NCBI GenBank assembly: GCA_002383485.1
Contig: DFYY01000013.1
Coordinates: forward strand, 1 to 64,000
Reading direction: 5' to 3'
Source of the DNA: Bacteroidales bacterium UBA4070
GTDB lineage: Bacteria > Bacteroidota > Bacteroidia > Bacteroidales > VadinHA17
DNA length: 64,000 nt
Shown piece by piece: positions 17,046 through 26,285 of the stretch (position 1 is the first letter of the stretch; each line of letters starts with the position of its first letter). The translations under genes and the position numbers were made by a program. The notes under the pieces are model-generated. The model was not told the origin of the DNA. It ran no database searches and saw only the letters and a list, made by a program, of their open reading frames with translations.

Positions 17046-19847
17046 ATGAAACATCTGTTCAATGCACTTTTGATCCTGGCTCTCCTTGCCGCTGCCTCCT
17101 GTCAGCAGAAGGCAGGCGATGAGCTCTCACTTCCGTTTGAGAAGTATCAGCTTGACAATGGGCTGAATGTAATCCTTCACCAGGATAAGTCAGACCCGAT
17201 TGTATCAGTTGCAATTTATTATCACGTTGGCTCCAGCCGCGAGGTCCCCGGTCGCACAGGGTTTGCACACCTGTTTGAGCATATGATGTTCCAGCAGAGC
17301 GAAAACGTGCCTGAAGACCAGTACTTCAGCCTGATACAGAACGCAGGAGGAACGCTGAACGGCTCCACCAACCAGGACCGCACAAACTACTACGAGACAG
17401 TTCCGAAGAATGCCCTCGAAATGGTTCTGTGGATGGAGTCAGACCGGATGGGTTATCTTACAAATACGATTACGAAGCAGGCTTTTGCAATTCAGCAGAA
17501 CGTGGTTCAGAATGAAAAGCGCCAGAACTATGATAACAGGCCCTACGGCCATTCATCAACTGTCATGGCACGGGCAATGTACCCTGCCGATCATCCCTAC
17601 AGCTGGACCACAATCGGTGAGATGAAGGATCTCTTCAATGCCACTGTTGAAGATGTGAAGGAGTTCCATGGCCGTTTCTATATCCCCAACAACGCAACGC
17701 TAGCAATTGCAGGTGATTTTGAGACCGAAGAGGCTAAAGCCCTTGTTCAGAAATACTTCGGTGAAATACCCAAGGGTCCCGAGGTCGCAAAGCTTACCCC
17801 AATGCCTGTGACACTGCCTGAGACAAAGAAGCTTTTCCACGAAGATAACTTCGCCAACACCGCGCAGTTTACAATGGCCTTCCCGACTCCCGAGAGATAC
17901 TCGAAGGACTCATACGCGCTGTCGGCTCTATCGGAAATCCTGTCCGGCGGCAAGAAATCGCCAATGTATAACGTACTTGTGAAGGAGAAGAAGCTCACCT
18001 CGAACGTCATGGCCAGGAACATGTCGCAGGAGCTTGCCGGCAGCTTTGTGATCTCCGTTAATGCCAACCCCGGGGTCTCTCTTTCAGAGGTTGAGGATGC
18101 AGTCTTTGAGGCATTCGCGAGGTTTGAATCCGAAGGGTTCACAGAGAAAGACCTTCAGAGGATCAAGGCAGGGGAAGAGACCGGCTTCTACAATATGATC
18201 AGCGGTGTCCAGGGCAAGGCCTTCCGGCTTGCCGAGTATGACATCTTTGCAGGTGATCCCGGCTTCTACAAACAGGACATGGATAACATGCTGGCAGTCA
18301 CTGCTGACGATGTAAAGAATGTGTATGAGAAATATATCAAGGGTAAGAATTACGTTGCAACCAGCTTCGTACCGAAGGGTAAGGCAGACCTTGCTGCCAG
18401 CGGTTCCGTCAATGCGGGCATTGAAGAAGAAAATATCCTTGCTGCCACAGAGGTTAAGATTGAAGGCGGCGTTGCCGAAGAGATACAGAAGACCCCGGCC
18501 TCCTTTGACCGTTCGGTGCAGCCCCCGCTGGGTCCCGATGTATCTGTAACCGTTCCGGCGGTATGGAAATCTTCACTTTCCAACGGGATGAAGCTTTACG
18601 GCATACAGCATACCGAAGTACCTCTCGTTCAGTATAATATTGTCATCGAAGGCGGGCATATGCTTGATGACATCACTGCTCCGGGTGTGGCCGGCATGCT
18701 GGCAGTGATGCTCAACGAGGGAACGAAGAACAAGACCCCGGAAGAGCTCGAGGAGGAGATTGATCTTCTCGGAGCCATGATCAGGATCGGTGCTGGTCCG
18801 GAGGATATTACCGTGAGCGTCAATACGCTGGCGCGTAATTTTGAGAAGACTCTCGCCATTGTAGAGGAGATGCTTCTTGAGCCCCGCTGGGACTCAGCAG
18901 CGTTTGAGCTGGCAAAAACCCGCACCCTGAACGGCCTGAGGAGAAGCTCAATTGATCCTACCTATCTTGGTTTAAGAGCTCTGAATGAGCTGGTACTGGG
19001 CAAGGATAACATCTTCGCCACCGATGTTTCGGGAACGGCTGAGAGTGTAAAGGCAATGACAATGGAGCAGCTGCAGGAGTTTTATGAGAAGAATATCTCT
19101 CCTTCGGTTTCGCGTTTCCTCATCGTGGGTTCTGTAGATCAGCCAAGGGTTGAAAAGGCCCTTGCTTCGCTCAGCGCCAACTGGAGCGCCAGGGAAGTTC
19201 AGATGCCTGAAGTGGCCTTCGCCCCTGCGCCGGAGAAACCCGGAATTTACTTCGTCAATATTCCCGATGCCAAACAGTCAAACATATTTATCGGAGCCCC
19301 GGCAATTCCGCGGGGTCATCCCGACTTCTACCCGGCATTTGTTGCCAACTACAAGCTTGGCGGCTCGTTCAACGGGTACGTTAACCTGGTTCTCAGGGAG
19401 GAGAAAGGCTACACCTACGGCGCCCGCACCAACATGGTTGGAATGAAGAATTACGGCACCTTTGCGGCCAGCTCGGCAGTAAGATCCACAGCCACCCTGG
19501 AGTCGGTGGAGATTTTCAGGGACCTGATGGCCAAATACAGGACAGGGGTTTCGCAGAGCGATGTCGATTTCACGAAGAACGCCCTGCTCAAGGGCAATGC
19601 ACTGCAGTTTGAAACACAGCGTGCGCTCCTCGGGATGCTGAACACGATGAGTGCCTACGGATTGCCGGATGACTATATAGCCCGGGAGGAGAATTATGTA
19701 AGGCAGCTTACCGTGGAAGAGGTTAACGAGATGGTAAACAAGTATATCGATCCGATGAAGATGTACTATGTTGTGGCAGGTGATGCTGCAACGCAGATGA
19801 AGGAGCTTAAGAAACTTGGTTTCGGAGAGCCCGTACTGATACAATAA
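17046..19847 (+). CDS. M16 zinc metallopeptidase lipoprotein (first of tandem pair)
   Basis: The start at MKHLFNALLILALLAAASC gives a lipoprotein signal peptide with lipobox Cys; an in-frame ATG 30 bases earlier would spoil it. The mature protein (933 residues from this start) has two M16 halves. The first half has the inverted zinc motif HLFEH (H75, E78, H79) and the third ligand E157 in VVQNEKRQ. The second half (from about residue 500, WKSSLSNGMKLYGI) lacks the motif, as usual for single-chain M16 enzymes that enclose peptides in a clamshell. It probably degrades peptides in the periplasm. The paralogue follows after 10 bases. Confidence 0.9.
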   Translation: MKHLFNALLILALLAAASCQQKAGDELSLPFEKYQLDNGLNVILHQDKSDPIVSVAIYYHVGSSREVPGRTGFAHLFEHMMFQQSENVPEDQYFSLIQNAGGTLNGSTNQDRTNYYETVPKNALEMVLWMESDRMGYLTNTITKQAFAIQQNVVQNEKRQNYDNRPYGHSSTVMARAMYPADHPYSWTTIGEMKDLFNATVEDVKEFHGRFYIPNNATLAIAGDFETEEAKALVQKYFGEIPKGPEVAKLTPMPVTLPETKKLFHEDNFANTAQFTMAFPTPERYSKDSYALSALSEILSGGKKSPMYNVLVKEKKLTSNVMARNMSQELAGSFVISVNANPGVSLSEVEDAVFEAFARFESEGFTEKDLQRIKAGEETGFYNMISGVQGKAFRLAEYDIFAGDPGFYKQDMDNMLAVTADDVKNVYEKYIKGKNYVATSFVPKGKADLAASGSVNAGIEEENILAATEVKIEGGVAEEIQKTPASFDRSVQPPLGPDVSVTVPAVWKSSLSNGMKLYGIQHTEVPLVQYNIVIEGGHMLDDITAPGVAGMLAVMLNEGTKNKTPEELEEEIDLLGAMIRIGAGPEDITVSVNTLARNFEKTLAIVEEMLLEPRWDSAAFELAKTRTLNGLRRSSIDPTYLGLRALNELVLGKDNIFATDVSGTAESVKAMTMEQLQEFYEKNISPSVSRFLIVGSVDQPRVEKALASLSANWSAREVQMPEVAFAPAPEKPGIYFVNIPDAKQSNIFIGAPAIPRGHPDFYPAFVANYKLGGSFNGYVNLVLREEKGYTYGARTNMVGMKNYGTFAASSAVRSTATLESVEIFRDLMAKYRTGVSQSDVDFTKNALLKGNALQFETQRALLGMLNTMSAYGLPDDYIAREENYVRQLTVEEVNEMVNKYIDPMKMYYVVAGDAATQMKELKKLGFGEPVLIQ

Positions 19848-19857
19848 TACTAAACAG

Positions 19858-22659
19858 ATGAAAAGATTCCTGACATCTTCAATGATTGCGGCCCTGCTTC
19901 TTATGGCAGGTTGCGGCGGAAACAAAACAACGAAGCTTTCTGTCCCTTACGAGACATACAAGCTTGACAACGGCCTGACTGTCATTCTCAACGAGGACAA
20001 ATCGGACCCCATTGCGTCACTGGTGATACTCTACCATGTGGGTTCAGCCAGGGAGGTTCCCGGCAAAACCGGATTTGCTCACCTGTTTGAACACATGATG
20101 TTTCAGCGTTCAGAGAATGTAGAAGAGGATCAGTTCTTCAAGTACATCGAGGGAGCAGGAGGTGATCTGAACGGCGGAACCAGCTTTGACCAGACTATAT
20201 ACTTCGAAGTGGTGCCCAAGAATGCTCTCGAACTGGCAATGTGGCTTGAGTCAGACAGAATGGGATTCCTTCGCAACACAGTCACCCCGCAGTCGTTTGC
20301 CCTGCAACAGAACGTGGTGCAGAATGAGAAGCGTCAGGGTGTTGATAACAGGCCCTACGGACATACTGATTATGTTATTCTCAAGAGTCTGTACCCGCAG
20401 GGACATCCCTACAGCTGGGATGTGATCGGGGAGATGGCGGACCTGGCAAATGCCACCGTGGATGATGTGAAGGAGTTTCACAAGAAGTTCTACATACCCA
20501 ACAACGCAACACTTGTTGTGTCAGGAGATTTTGAGCTTGAAGAGGTCAAGGCTCTGATTGAAAAGTACTTCGGCGAGATTCCCGCAGGGGAGGAGCTGGC
20601 TGATCCGGAGCCGATGACTGTGACCCTGTCAGAGACGAAGAAGCTCTATCATGAGGACGGCTTCGCGAGAGCGCCGCAGTACACAATGGTCTACCCGGTA
20701 GCCCAGCAGTTCACGAAGGATTCCTATTCGCTGGACGTACTGGCTCAGCTCCTGGGAGTTGGAAAGAACTCGCCTCTTTACAAGGTGCTTGTCAAGGAGA
20801 AGAAGCTTACCTCAAATGTATCGGCATACAACCAGTCGCAGGAGCTTGCAGGTCAGATGCAGATCAGTGTGACAGCCAATCCCTCGACAAGCCTGAATGA
20901 TGTTGAGAAGGCTATTTTCGAGGCATTCGAAAGGTTTGAGACGGAGAAGTTCACCGAGCGTGATCTGGAGCGTATCAAGGCAGGCCTTGAGAGGAATTAT
21001 TACCTGATGATGAGCAGTGTGATGTACAAGGGCTTCATGCTTGCAATGTACAATGAGCTTGCCGGATCACCTGATTTCATGCTCGAGGAGCTGGAGATGA
21101 TGCAGAATGTGTCAATGGATGATGTATGGGATGTGTACAACAGGTACATCAAGGGACAGAATTACGTTGCCACCAGCTTTGTTCCAAAAGGCCAGCCTGA
21201 GCTGGTTGCGGAGGGTTCAGTCAATGCAGGCATCGTTGAAGAGGATATTACAATGGCCACCCAGGTGGAGGTAGTTGCAGGCGGTGAAGAGGTTATAGAA
21301 AAGACCCCGAGCAGCTTCGACCGTTCGGTTGCTCCCGTACCGGGTCCCGATCCTTCAATCAATATCCCGGAGGTCTGGAAGTCAGAGGCTGCAAACGGTA
21401 TGAAGATCTACGGTATAGGGCAGCATGAATTACCGCTTGTTGTGTACTCAATAGTTATTGAGGGCGGACATATGCTTGATGATCCTGCAAAACCGGGTGT
21501 GGCCCGCTTCACGGCCTCGATGCTTAACGAGGGTACGAAGAACCGGACCCCGGAGCAACTGGAGGAGGAGATACAGCTTCTGGGATCTATTATCAATATC
21601 GGATGCAGCGACGAGAGAATAACAGTCTCCGTAAACACCCTGGCCCGCAACTTTGAGAAGACGCTGGCTCTGGTGCAGGAGATGCTGCTCGAGCCCCGCT
21701 GGGATGAGGAGCAGTTCTCACTGAACAAGACACGCACGGTCAATAACCTGAAGAGGAGTCTTGCTGATCCAAATTATGTTGCGGGAGCAGCATTTGACAA
21801 GCTCGTACTGGGTGCAGACAATATCTTGTCGGTAGACCTTAGCGGCACCGTGGAGAGTGTTGAGGCAATAACCATGGATGATCTGAAAGCCTTCTATGAG
21901 AAGAATATTTCACCGTCGGTTGCCAACTTCCTTGTCGTGGGCGACATTGACCAGGCCAGGGTGGAAAAGGCACTGGCAGGGCTGAGTGAGAAGTGGGCTG
22001 CAAAAGAGGTTGTAATGCCTTCGCTCACGTTCCCTCCGCTGCCTGAAAAATCAGGAGTATATTTTGTTGATGTGCCTGGCGCAAAACAGTCAGTGATAAA
22101 TATCGGAACACTCTCAATACCCCGGACGCACCCCGACTATTACAAGGCAGTTGTGTCAAACTATCTGCTTGGCGGCGGAGCCAGCGCAAAGCTGTTCATG
22201 GTGCTTCGGGAAGAAAAAGGGTTCACATACGGAGCCTACTCGAATTTCATGGGTCAGAAACATTTCGGTGTATTCCAGGCCTATGCCTCTGTCCGTTCGG
22301 ATGCGACACTTGAGTCTGTGCAGATATTTCGTGACATTATGAACGAGTACAGGACCGGGATCACCCAGGAGATGGTGGATTTCACGAAGAGCTCATTGCT
22401 CAAGTCCAATGCATTGCGGTTTGAAACGATTGATGCCAAGCTGGGCATGCTGAACACGATGACATTCTTCGGTCTGCCGTTTGACTACATAAAGCAGGAA
22501 GAGGATTACCTGAGAGGCCTGACGATTGAACAGGTGAGCGAGACCGTTCAGAAGTACATTGATCCGATGAAGATGTATTATGTTGTGGCCGGTGACGCTG
22601 CAACACAGATGAAGGGATTGAAGGCAGCCGGGTTTGGTGAGCCGGTTGAGGTAAAATAA
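19858..22659 (+). CDS. M16 zinc metallopeptidase lipoprotein (second of tandem pair)
   Basis: A close paralogue of the preceding gene, 933 residues, clearly from a tandem duplication. The signal peptide MKRFLTSSMIAALLLMAGC ends at a lipobox Cys. The zinc motif HLFEH (H75, E78, H79) and E157 are at the same positions as in its neighbour, so both copies should be active in the first half; the second half lacks the motif. The copies end in nearly the same sequence (PMKMYYVVAGDAATQMK). Most differences lie in the substrate-facing segments, suggesting different peptide preferences, which is inference. The two genes are 10 bases apart and surely cotranscribed. Confidence 0.9.
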   Translation: MKRFLTSSMIAALLLMAGCGGNKTTKLSVPYETYKLDNGLTVILNEDKSDPIASLVILYHVGSAREVPGKTGFAHLFEHMMFQRSENVEEDQFFKYIEGAGGDLNGGTSFDQTIYFEVVPKNALELAMWLESDRMGFLRNTVTPQSFALQQNVVQNEKRQGVDNRPYGHTDYVILKSLYPQGHPYSWDVIGEMADLANATVDDVKEFHKKFYIPNNATLVVSGDFELEEVKALIEKYFGEIPAGEELADPEPMTVTLSETKKLYHEDGFARAPQYTMVYPVAQQFTKDSYSLDVLAQLLGVGKNSPLYKVLVKEKKLTSNVSAYNQSQELAGQMQISVTANPSTSLNDVEKAIFEAFERFETEKFTERDLERIKAGLERNYYLMMSSVMYKGFMLAMYNELAGSPDFMLEELEMMQNVSMDDVWDVYNRYIKGQNYVATSFVPKGQPELVAEGSVNAGIVEEDITMATQVEVVAGGEEVIEKTPSSFDRSVAPVPGPDPSINIPEVWKSEAANGMKIYGIGQHELPLVVYSIVIEGGHMLDDPAKPGVARFTASMLNEGTKNRTPEQLEEEIQLLGSIINIGCSDERITVSVNTLARNFEKTLALVQEMLLEPRWDEEQFSLNKTRTVNNLKRSLADPNYVAGAAFDKLVLGADNILSVDLSGTVESVEAITMDDLKAFYEKNISPSVANFLVVGDIDQARVEKALAGLSEKWAAKEVVMPSLTFPPLPEKSGVYFVDVPGAKQSVINIGTLSIPRTHPDYYKAVVSNYLLGGGASAKLFMVLREEKGFTYGAYSNFMGQKHFGVFQAYASVRSDATLESVQIFRDIMNEYRTGITQEMVDFTKSSLLKSNALRFETIDAKLGMLNTMTFFGLPFDYIKQEEDYLRGLTIEQVSETVQKYIDPMKMYYVVAGDAATQMKGLKAAGFGEPVEVK

Positions 22660-22692
22660 AATACAATTTCACCATCCGGAGCAGAAAAGTGA

Positions 22693-22700
22693 TATTTTTG
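22693..22700 (+). promoter_or_regulatory. -7 promoter box of the tRNA-Leu gene
   Basis: TATTTTTG matches TAnnTTTG and would start transcription about 5 bases before the tRNA 5' end. Confidence 0.5.
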
Positions 22701-22711
22701 CACTGTTGTCT

Positions 22712-22796
22712 GCCCGGATGGTGGAATGGTAGACACGCTGGACTTAAAATCCAGTGGGCAGTAATGCCTGTGCGGGTTCAAGTCCCGCTCCGGGTA
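22712..22796 (+). tRNA. tRNA-Leu (anticodon UAA)
   Basis: An 85-base class II tRNA. GCCCGGA pairs with TCCGGGT (one G-U) as the acceptor stem, followed by discriminator A. The anticodon stem CTGGA/TCCAG encloses CTTAAAA with anticodon TAA (22745-22747). A long variable arm (GGGCAGTAATGCCT region) and the T loop GGTTCAAGTCC are present. CCA is not encoded. A strong terminator follows within a few bases. Confidence 0.95.
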
Positions 22797-22798
22797 CT

Positions 22799-22848
22799 GA
22801 AAAAGAGCGAGAGTGAGTAGGCTCGAACGAACACTCTCGATCTTTTTC
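22799..22848 (+). terminator. terminator of tRNA-Leu
   Basis: AAAAAGAGCGAGAGTG (22801-22816) and CACTCTCGATCTTTTT (22833-22848) form a 16-bp stem with a single mismatch and a 16-base loop, ending in T5. It directly follows the tRNA. Its near symmetry means it could also act on minus-strand transcripts from the ATPase gene. Confidence 0.75.
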
Positions 22849-22921
22849 CTCAAGACTCGCACTCACACTCACACTTTTTGACAGGGGTTGCAACTTTTAA
22901 ATTCTGCAATTCGAAGCAAAC

Positions 22922-24187
22922 TTAGTCTCTCAGGCAGCCTATTGGAACTACCAGCACCCCATCCGGTCGCCTGTAAGCAACCTGGCCTCCTGTTAGTACC
23001 ATAAGAAAAGATGGCTGGTTCATCTTCTCAGCATCAACCTTTTGACTGAGTTTGATCAGGTTGGCTGCAGCTTCTTCAATCTCTTTATTTCCCAGTTTTA
23101 CCTCAACAGGAGCCCACCGTCCATCATTAAGTTTAATGATCAGATCGGATTCAAGTTCTGTTTTATCCCGATAGTGAAATACTACTCCGTCAATAGCTTG
23201 AGAATATACTCTCAAATCACGTGTGCACAATGATTCAAATAAGAAACCAAATGTCTTGAAATCACGTAAGATCCCTTTTGCATTTGTGCGTAAGGCAGCT
23301 GCTGCTATTGAGGGATCAACAAATTGGCGTTTGTTTGCTGTACGTATGGCAGTTTTTGAACGAAGAGAAGGTTGCCAGGCTGGAACATCTTCAACAACAA
23401 ATAGTCGGCGAAGTGCATTAAGATAGGAGCTCAATGTCTTATCTGTAATAGAAACCTCATTAACCTGCATATCATCCATTATTGTTTTGGATGTTGCCTG
23501 TGTAGAAATATTGCGAGCCAATGATTGTAGCAATAAGCGAACTCTTTCAGGGTCCTTTTCAACACCATCGACACGTTGAACATCTAAATTAATAACAGCA
23601 TCAACATAGTTCATCGCTATTTGCGGGGACTGTTTCCCGGATATTACCGCAGCCGGCCATCCTCCTCTGCAGACTGCATGTGCGATCTGTTCAATGGTCA
23701 AAGTACTTTTTGCACCAATATCTGTATTTCCTGCGAAAAGATCTTTAAGGGACACTTTACCATTAGATTCATTAGATTCAAACAGGCTCATAGGCCGCAT
23801 GAGCATCCGGGCAATTCTGCCAGTACCCGAATGGATCGTTTTATTGTCACTTGGCGTTGCTGAGCCAGTAAGGATAAATTGACCCATCAGACCTCGTTTA
23901 TCAACTGCAAATCGTACAGCATCCCAAATAACAGGAGCCATTTGCCATTCATCCAGAAGCAGTGGAGGTTCCCCTTCCAGCAGAAGTGATGGTTTTGTAT
24001 CTGCCATCGCCAAATAACCGGGTCCCTCATCAGGATCTTGCATAAACACGGTACTATTGGCTATTTGTAATGAAGATCGTGTTTTGCCGCACCATTTTGC
24101 GCCTTCCACAAGAACTGCTCCAGCCGATTCAAGCAAACTTTTAAGAAGCCTGTCACTAATACGGGATATATAATTGAAAGTTTTCAT
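22922..24187 (-). CDS. AAA-type ATPase with DUF4143 domain
   Basis: A 421-residue protein of the AAA_14/DUF4143 family. Residues about 20-150 are the ATPase part with Walker A GAKWCGKT, a Walker B-like PPLLLDEWQ and sensor-type FILTGSATPS. The C-terminal half (from about 215) is the DUF4143 domain ending in a nuclease-like fold region with FHYRDKTELESDLIIKL and PVEVKLGN (an E...D...ExK pattern). These proteins are very common in Bacteroidetes accessory DNA; their role is not established. The start was placed at MKTFNYISRISD, since an upstream ATG 21 bases earlier adds only a hydrophobic stub. Three tandem 23-bp repeats lie 56 bases upstream. It is the only intact gene of the 22.9-26.6 kb accessory stretch. 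Confidence 0.85.
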   Translation of the reverse strand: MKTFNYISRISDRLLKSLLESAGAVLVEGAKWCGKTRSSLQIANSTVFMQDPDEGPGYLAMADTKPSLLLEGEPPLLLDEWQMAPVIWDAVRFAVDKRGLMGQFILTGSATPSDNKTIHSGTGRIARMLMRPMSLFESNESNGKVSLKDLFAGNTDIGAKSTLTIEQIAHAVCRGGWPAAVISGKQSPQIAMNYVDAVINLDVQRVDGVEKDPERVRLLLQSLARNISTQATSKTIMDDMQVNEVSITDKTLSSYLNALRRLFVVEDVPAWQPSLRSKTAIRTANKRQFVDPSIAAAALRTNAKGILRDFKTFGFLFESLCTRDLRVYSQAIDGVVFHYRDKTELESDLIIKLNDGRWAPVEVKLGNKEIEEAAANLIKLSQKVDAEKMNQPSFLMVLTGGQVAYRRPDGVLVVPIGCLRD

Positions 24188-24242
24188 TAATATAAAATAA
24201 ATAGCCACAAAGATATTGATTTTAAATCAAATTGCTTATTAG

Positions 24243-24311
24243 TTCCGTATTTTGGCAGTATTTTATTCCGTGTATTGGCAGTAATTTATTCCGTAATTTG
24301 GCAGTATATGA
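24243..24311. repeat. three perfect-length tandem 23-bp repeats upstream of the ATPase
   Basis: Units at 24243-24265, 24266-24288 and 24289-24311 each start TTCCGT and carry TTGGCAGTA at the same place, followed by an A/T stretch; the unit-to-unit differences are confined to a few A/T positions. They sit 56-124 bases before the ATPase start, in an otherwise A/T-rich intergenic region (24188-24444). The arrangement looks like iteron-type protein binding sites or a repeated promoter element. No spacers exist, so it is not a CRISPR. Confidence 0.8.
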
Positions 24312-24444
24312 CTTCAACATATAGCGAATTGACTTGATTTGGAGGAGCACTCCCGTCTCTATTTCCTCGCTCTTATTCTCGCTCTGAGAATATTCTGATA
24401 TTACTTTCAGCTACGCGCTGGTCGGGCACGCGGTCTGGATCGGC

Positions 24445-24881
24445 CTATAACTTTGAGCGGGCATCAATCTCGTGCTGCCTGATTGAGCCGGTCAGCATAT
24501 TACGTTTCTCCTGAACAGACATGCTCTCACAGCTTTCGTACTCGGAGGCCAACAACCGGTAGAGCTGACCAGCCTCCAAATAGCCGTATGTTATCAGATA
24601 ATCACCAAACAACCGCTTGACAGCGCCAATTTTGTACCAGTCAGTAACCGAAAAATCGGCATTCGCATTCTTGTCGATATCGCTTGAGACGTTCTTTGAC
24701 AAATCCTTGTGCAGCTCAACAATCTGAGATGTGTTTTTGCGGGAGGCAAAACCACCGGACGCCCCGAACTGATCGCAGCTTTCAGAAAAGTGAGCGCCTC
24801 ATTTGCTGATCCTATCGTGAGTTTTCCGGAGGCTGTCTCAAGTAAGTCGCCGTAACTGTCTGCGCCAGCTCCTATTACCAC
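24445..24881 (-). pseudogene. frameshifted remnant of an unrecognised gene
   Basis: Two overlapping minus-strand frames read as one broken protein. The upstream part (24881 down to about 24765) gives GDLLETASGKLTIGSANEAL; the downstream part continues in another frame with GGFASRKNTSQIVELHKDLS and FSVTDWYKIGAVKRLFGDYL up to a stop at 24445. A single frameshift near 24765 joins them smoothly: KAAISSG is followed naturally by ASGGFASRKN. No start with a clear leader is visible, so the 5' end is probably missing too. I do not recognise the family. It sits among other gene fragments. Confidence 0.5.
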
Positions 24882-24945
24882 TGAGCGTCTCCGCCTTGCC
24901 GGTTACGTCTTCTTATTGGACCGCAGATCCTAAAGGAAGTCCAAT

Positions 24946-25287
24946 ATGTCTAAAGATCCGATATAATATCTTAAGCATATCCAGGATGAGAGTAATTATC
25001 TGCTATCATTGATGGAACGAGGTCTTACACGGGAACAATTTCTCGAGGATTAAACCCTGAAGAGGGCCGTTGTCAGAAGCCTGGAGATCATTGGTGAGGC
25101 AACTAAAAAGATTCCTGCAGATTTCAAGGTGAAGTGGAAGACGGTAAGATGGAAGGATATGGCTGGAATGCGCGACAGGTTAATTCGTGATTATATGGGA
25201 GTTAACTACTCAATCGTATGGGATGTGCTAAAAAATAAGATACCTGTATTGCACAAACAAATACTTGAAGTATTAGAAACACTATAA
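24946..25287 (+). pseudogene. HepT-like (DUF86) toxin remnant with two in-frame stops
   Basis: Reading from ATG at 24946 gives YLKHIQDESNYLLSLMERG, then RAVVRSLEIIGEATKKIP and MAGMRDRLIRDYMGVNYSIV, the classic HepT pattern. TAA stops occur at 24964-24966 and 25051-25053. HepT toxins carry an RX4-6H motif (usually RNxLIHDYFGVD); here the His is Arg (RDRLIRDY), so the active site is lost as well. Intact HepT proteins are RNases or AMPylation targets paired with MNT nucleotidyltransferase antitoxins; no partner gene is recognisable upstream. The XRE-nucleotidyltransferase fusion at 5.4 kb belongs to the matching antitoxin family but is far away. Confidence 0.8.
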
Positions 25288-25352
25288 CCATACAGTTCTT
25301 ACATTACAGGCTAATCGGTTGCAACTTTCGTCCGTTCGGAGTACCAAACGAA

Positions 25353-25378
25353 ACACGAGGTCAGAATTGACCTCTTGT
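25353..25378. terminator. inverted repeat, possible terminator
   Basis: GAGGTCA (25357-25363) and TGACCTC (25368-25374) form a 7-bp hairpin with a GAAT loop, extended by ACA/TGT with one mismatch. It lies between the HepT remnant and the convergent AraC remnant. No clean T-run follows, so a terminator role is only a guess. Confidence 0.35.
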
Positions 25379-25442
25379 GCTGTTTTGCGACTTCCCAAAA
25401 CCCTACTAATTCCTTAAAAAAGAAACATTTGAGATTGGTTGT

Positions 25443-26234
25443 TTAATTCAATGATCGATATTCATTGGGAGTCTGTCCCGTTTCCTTTTTGAACATGCGG
25501 CTGAAGTGCTGAGGACTTTTAAAGCCTAATTCGTACGCTATTTCACTCAGGGTTTTACTCCTGTCAAAGATTCTCTTCCTTGCAAGCGACATGACCTTTA
25601 ACTTGATATTCTCCTGAGCGGATTTTCCTGTTTCTTTCTTAATCAGATCTCCAAAATAATTGGGCGATAAATGCAACTGGTCAGCACAATACTTAACTGT
25701 TGGCAAACCTTCTGTGTGAACGGCTTCGGAATGAAAATAATTGTTGAGCAATGTCTCGAATCTTCCCAATATATCTTTGTTAACAAGACTTCGGGTAATG
25801 AACTGCCTGTCGTAGTATCTCATGCAATAATTGAGAAGTAACTCGATATTATCTGCGATCAATATATTACTGTGTTTGTCAATTGACAGACTTAACTCAT
25901 GAACTATGTTATTCAGGCAGTCCACTACAGTTTGCCTTTCCTTTTCCGAAAGGTGAAGTGCTTCGTTGGCTTCGTATGAGAAGAAAGTATACTTTTTAAT
26001 ATTCTGCCCCAGCGAAGTTCCCCGGATCAGATCAGGATGAAAAAGTAGTCCCCAGCCTTTGGGCATGGCAGCCTCAGGTTTGCTTCCTATCCCGACTATC
26101 TGCCCGGGAGCAGTAAACACAAGTGTCCCTTCCTGGTAATCGTAATAATTACACCCATATTTCAAATCGCCGCATACCGCCTCTTTAAGGAAAACGCAAT
26201 AAAACCCATAATGTGCCTTTGTCTCTGCTATTAC
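25443..26234 (-). pseudogene. AraC-family transcriptional regulator, 5'-truncated
   Basis: The C-terminal 100 residues are a full AraC DNA-binding domain (YCADQLHLSPNYFGDLIKKE and LSEIAYELGFKSPQHFSRMF). Before it lies the ligand-binding part with YYDYQEGTLVFTAPGQIVG and PKGWGLLFHPDLIRGTS. Homology continues in frame upstream of the first ATG (26165) as KAHYGFYCVFLKEAVCGDLK, but a TAG at 26235-26237 interrupts it. Relatives have about 60 more N-terminal residues, which are not found. So the gene has lost its true start. An internal start at 26165 (240 residues) could still yield a DNA-binding protein. It is divergent from the esterase fragment next door. Confidence 0.65.
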
Positions 26235-26285
26235 CTACGTAATATGATTTCCCAATTCCAACGGTTTTGAATTTGTTTGTGTCAT

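Noticed and set aside
19278..19925. Minus-strand open frame of 215 codons
   Set aside because: It is antisense to the end of the first M16 gene and the start of the second, both certain.
22712..22796. tRNA-Leu as attachment site of an integrated element
   Set aside because: No integrase gene and no second copy of the tRNA 3' end were seen in the following 4 kb.
24243..24311. Possible CRISPR array
   Set aside because: The three 23-bp units are directly adjacent with no spacers, and there are no cas genes.
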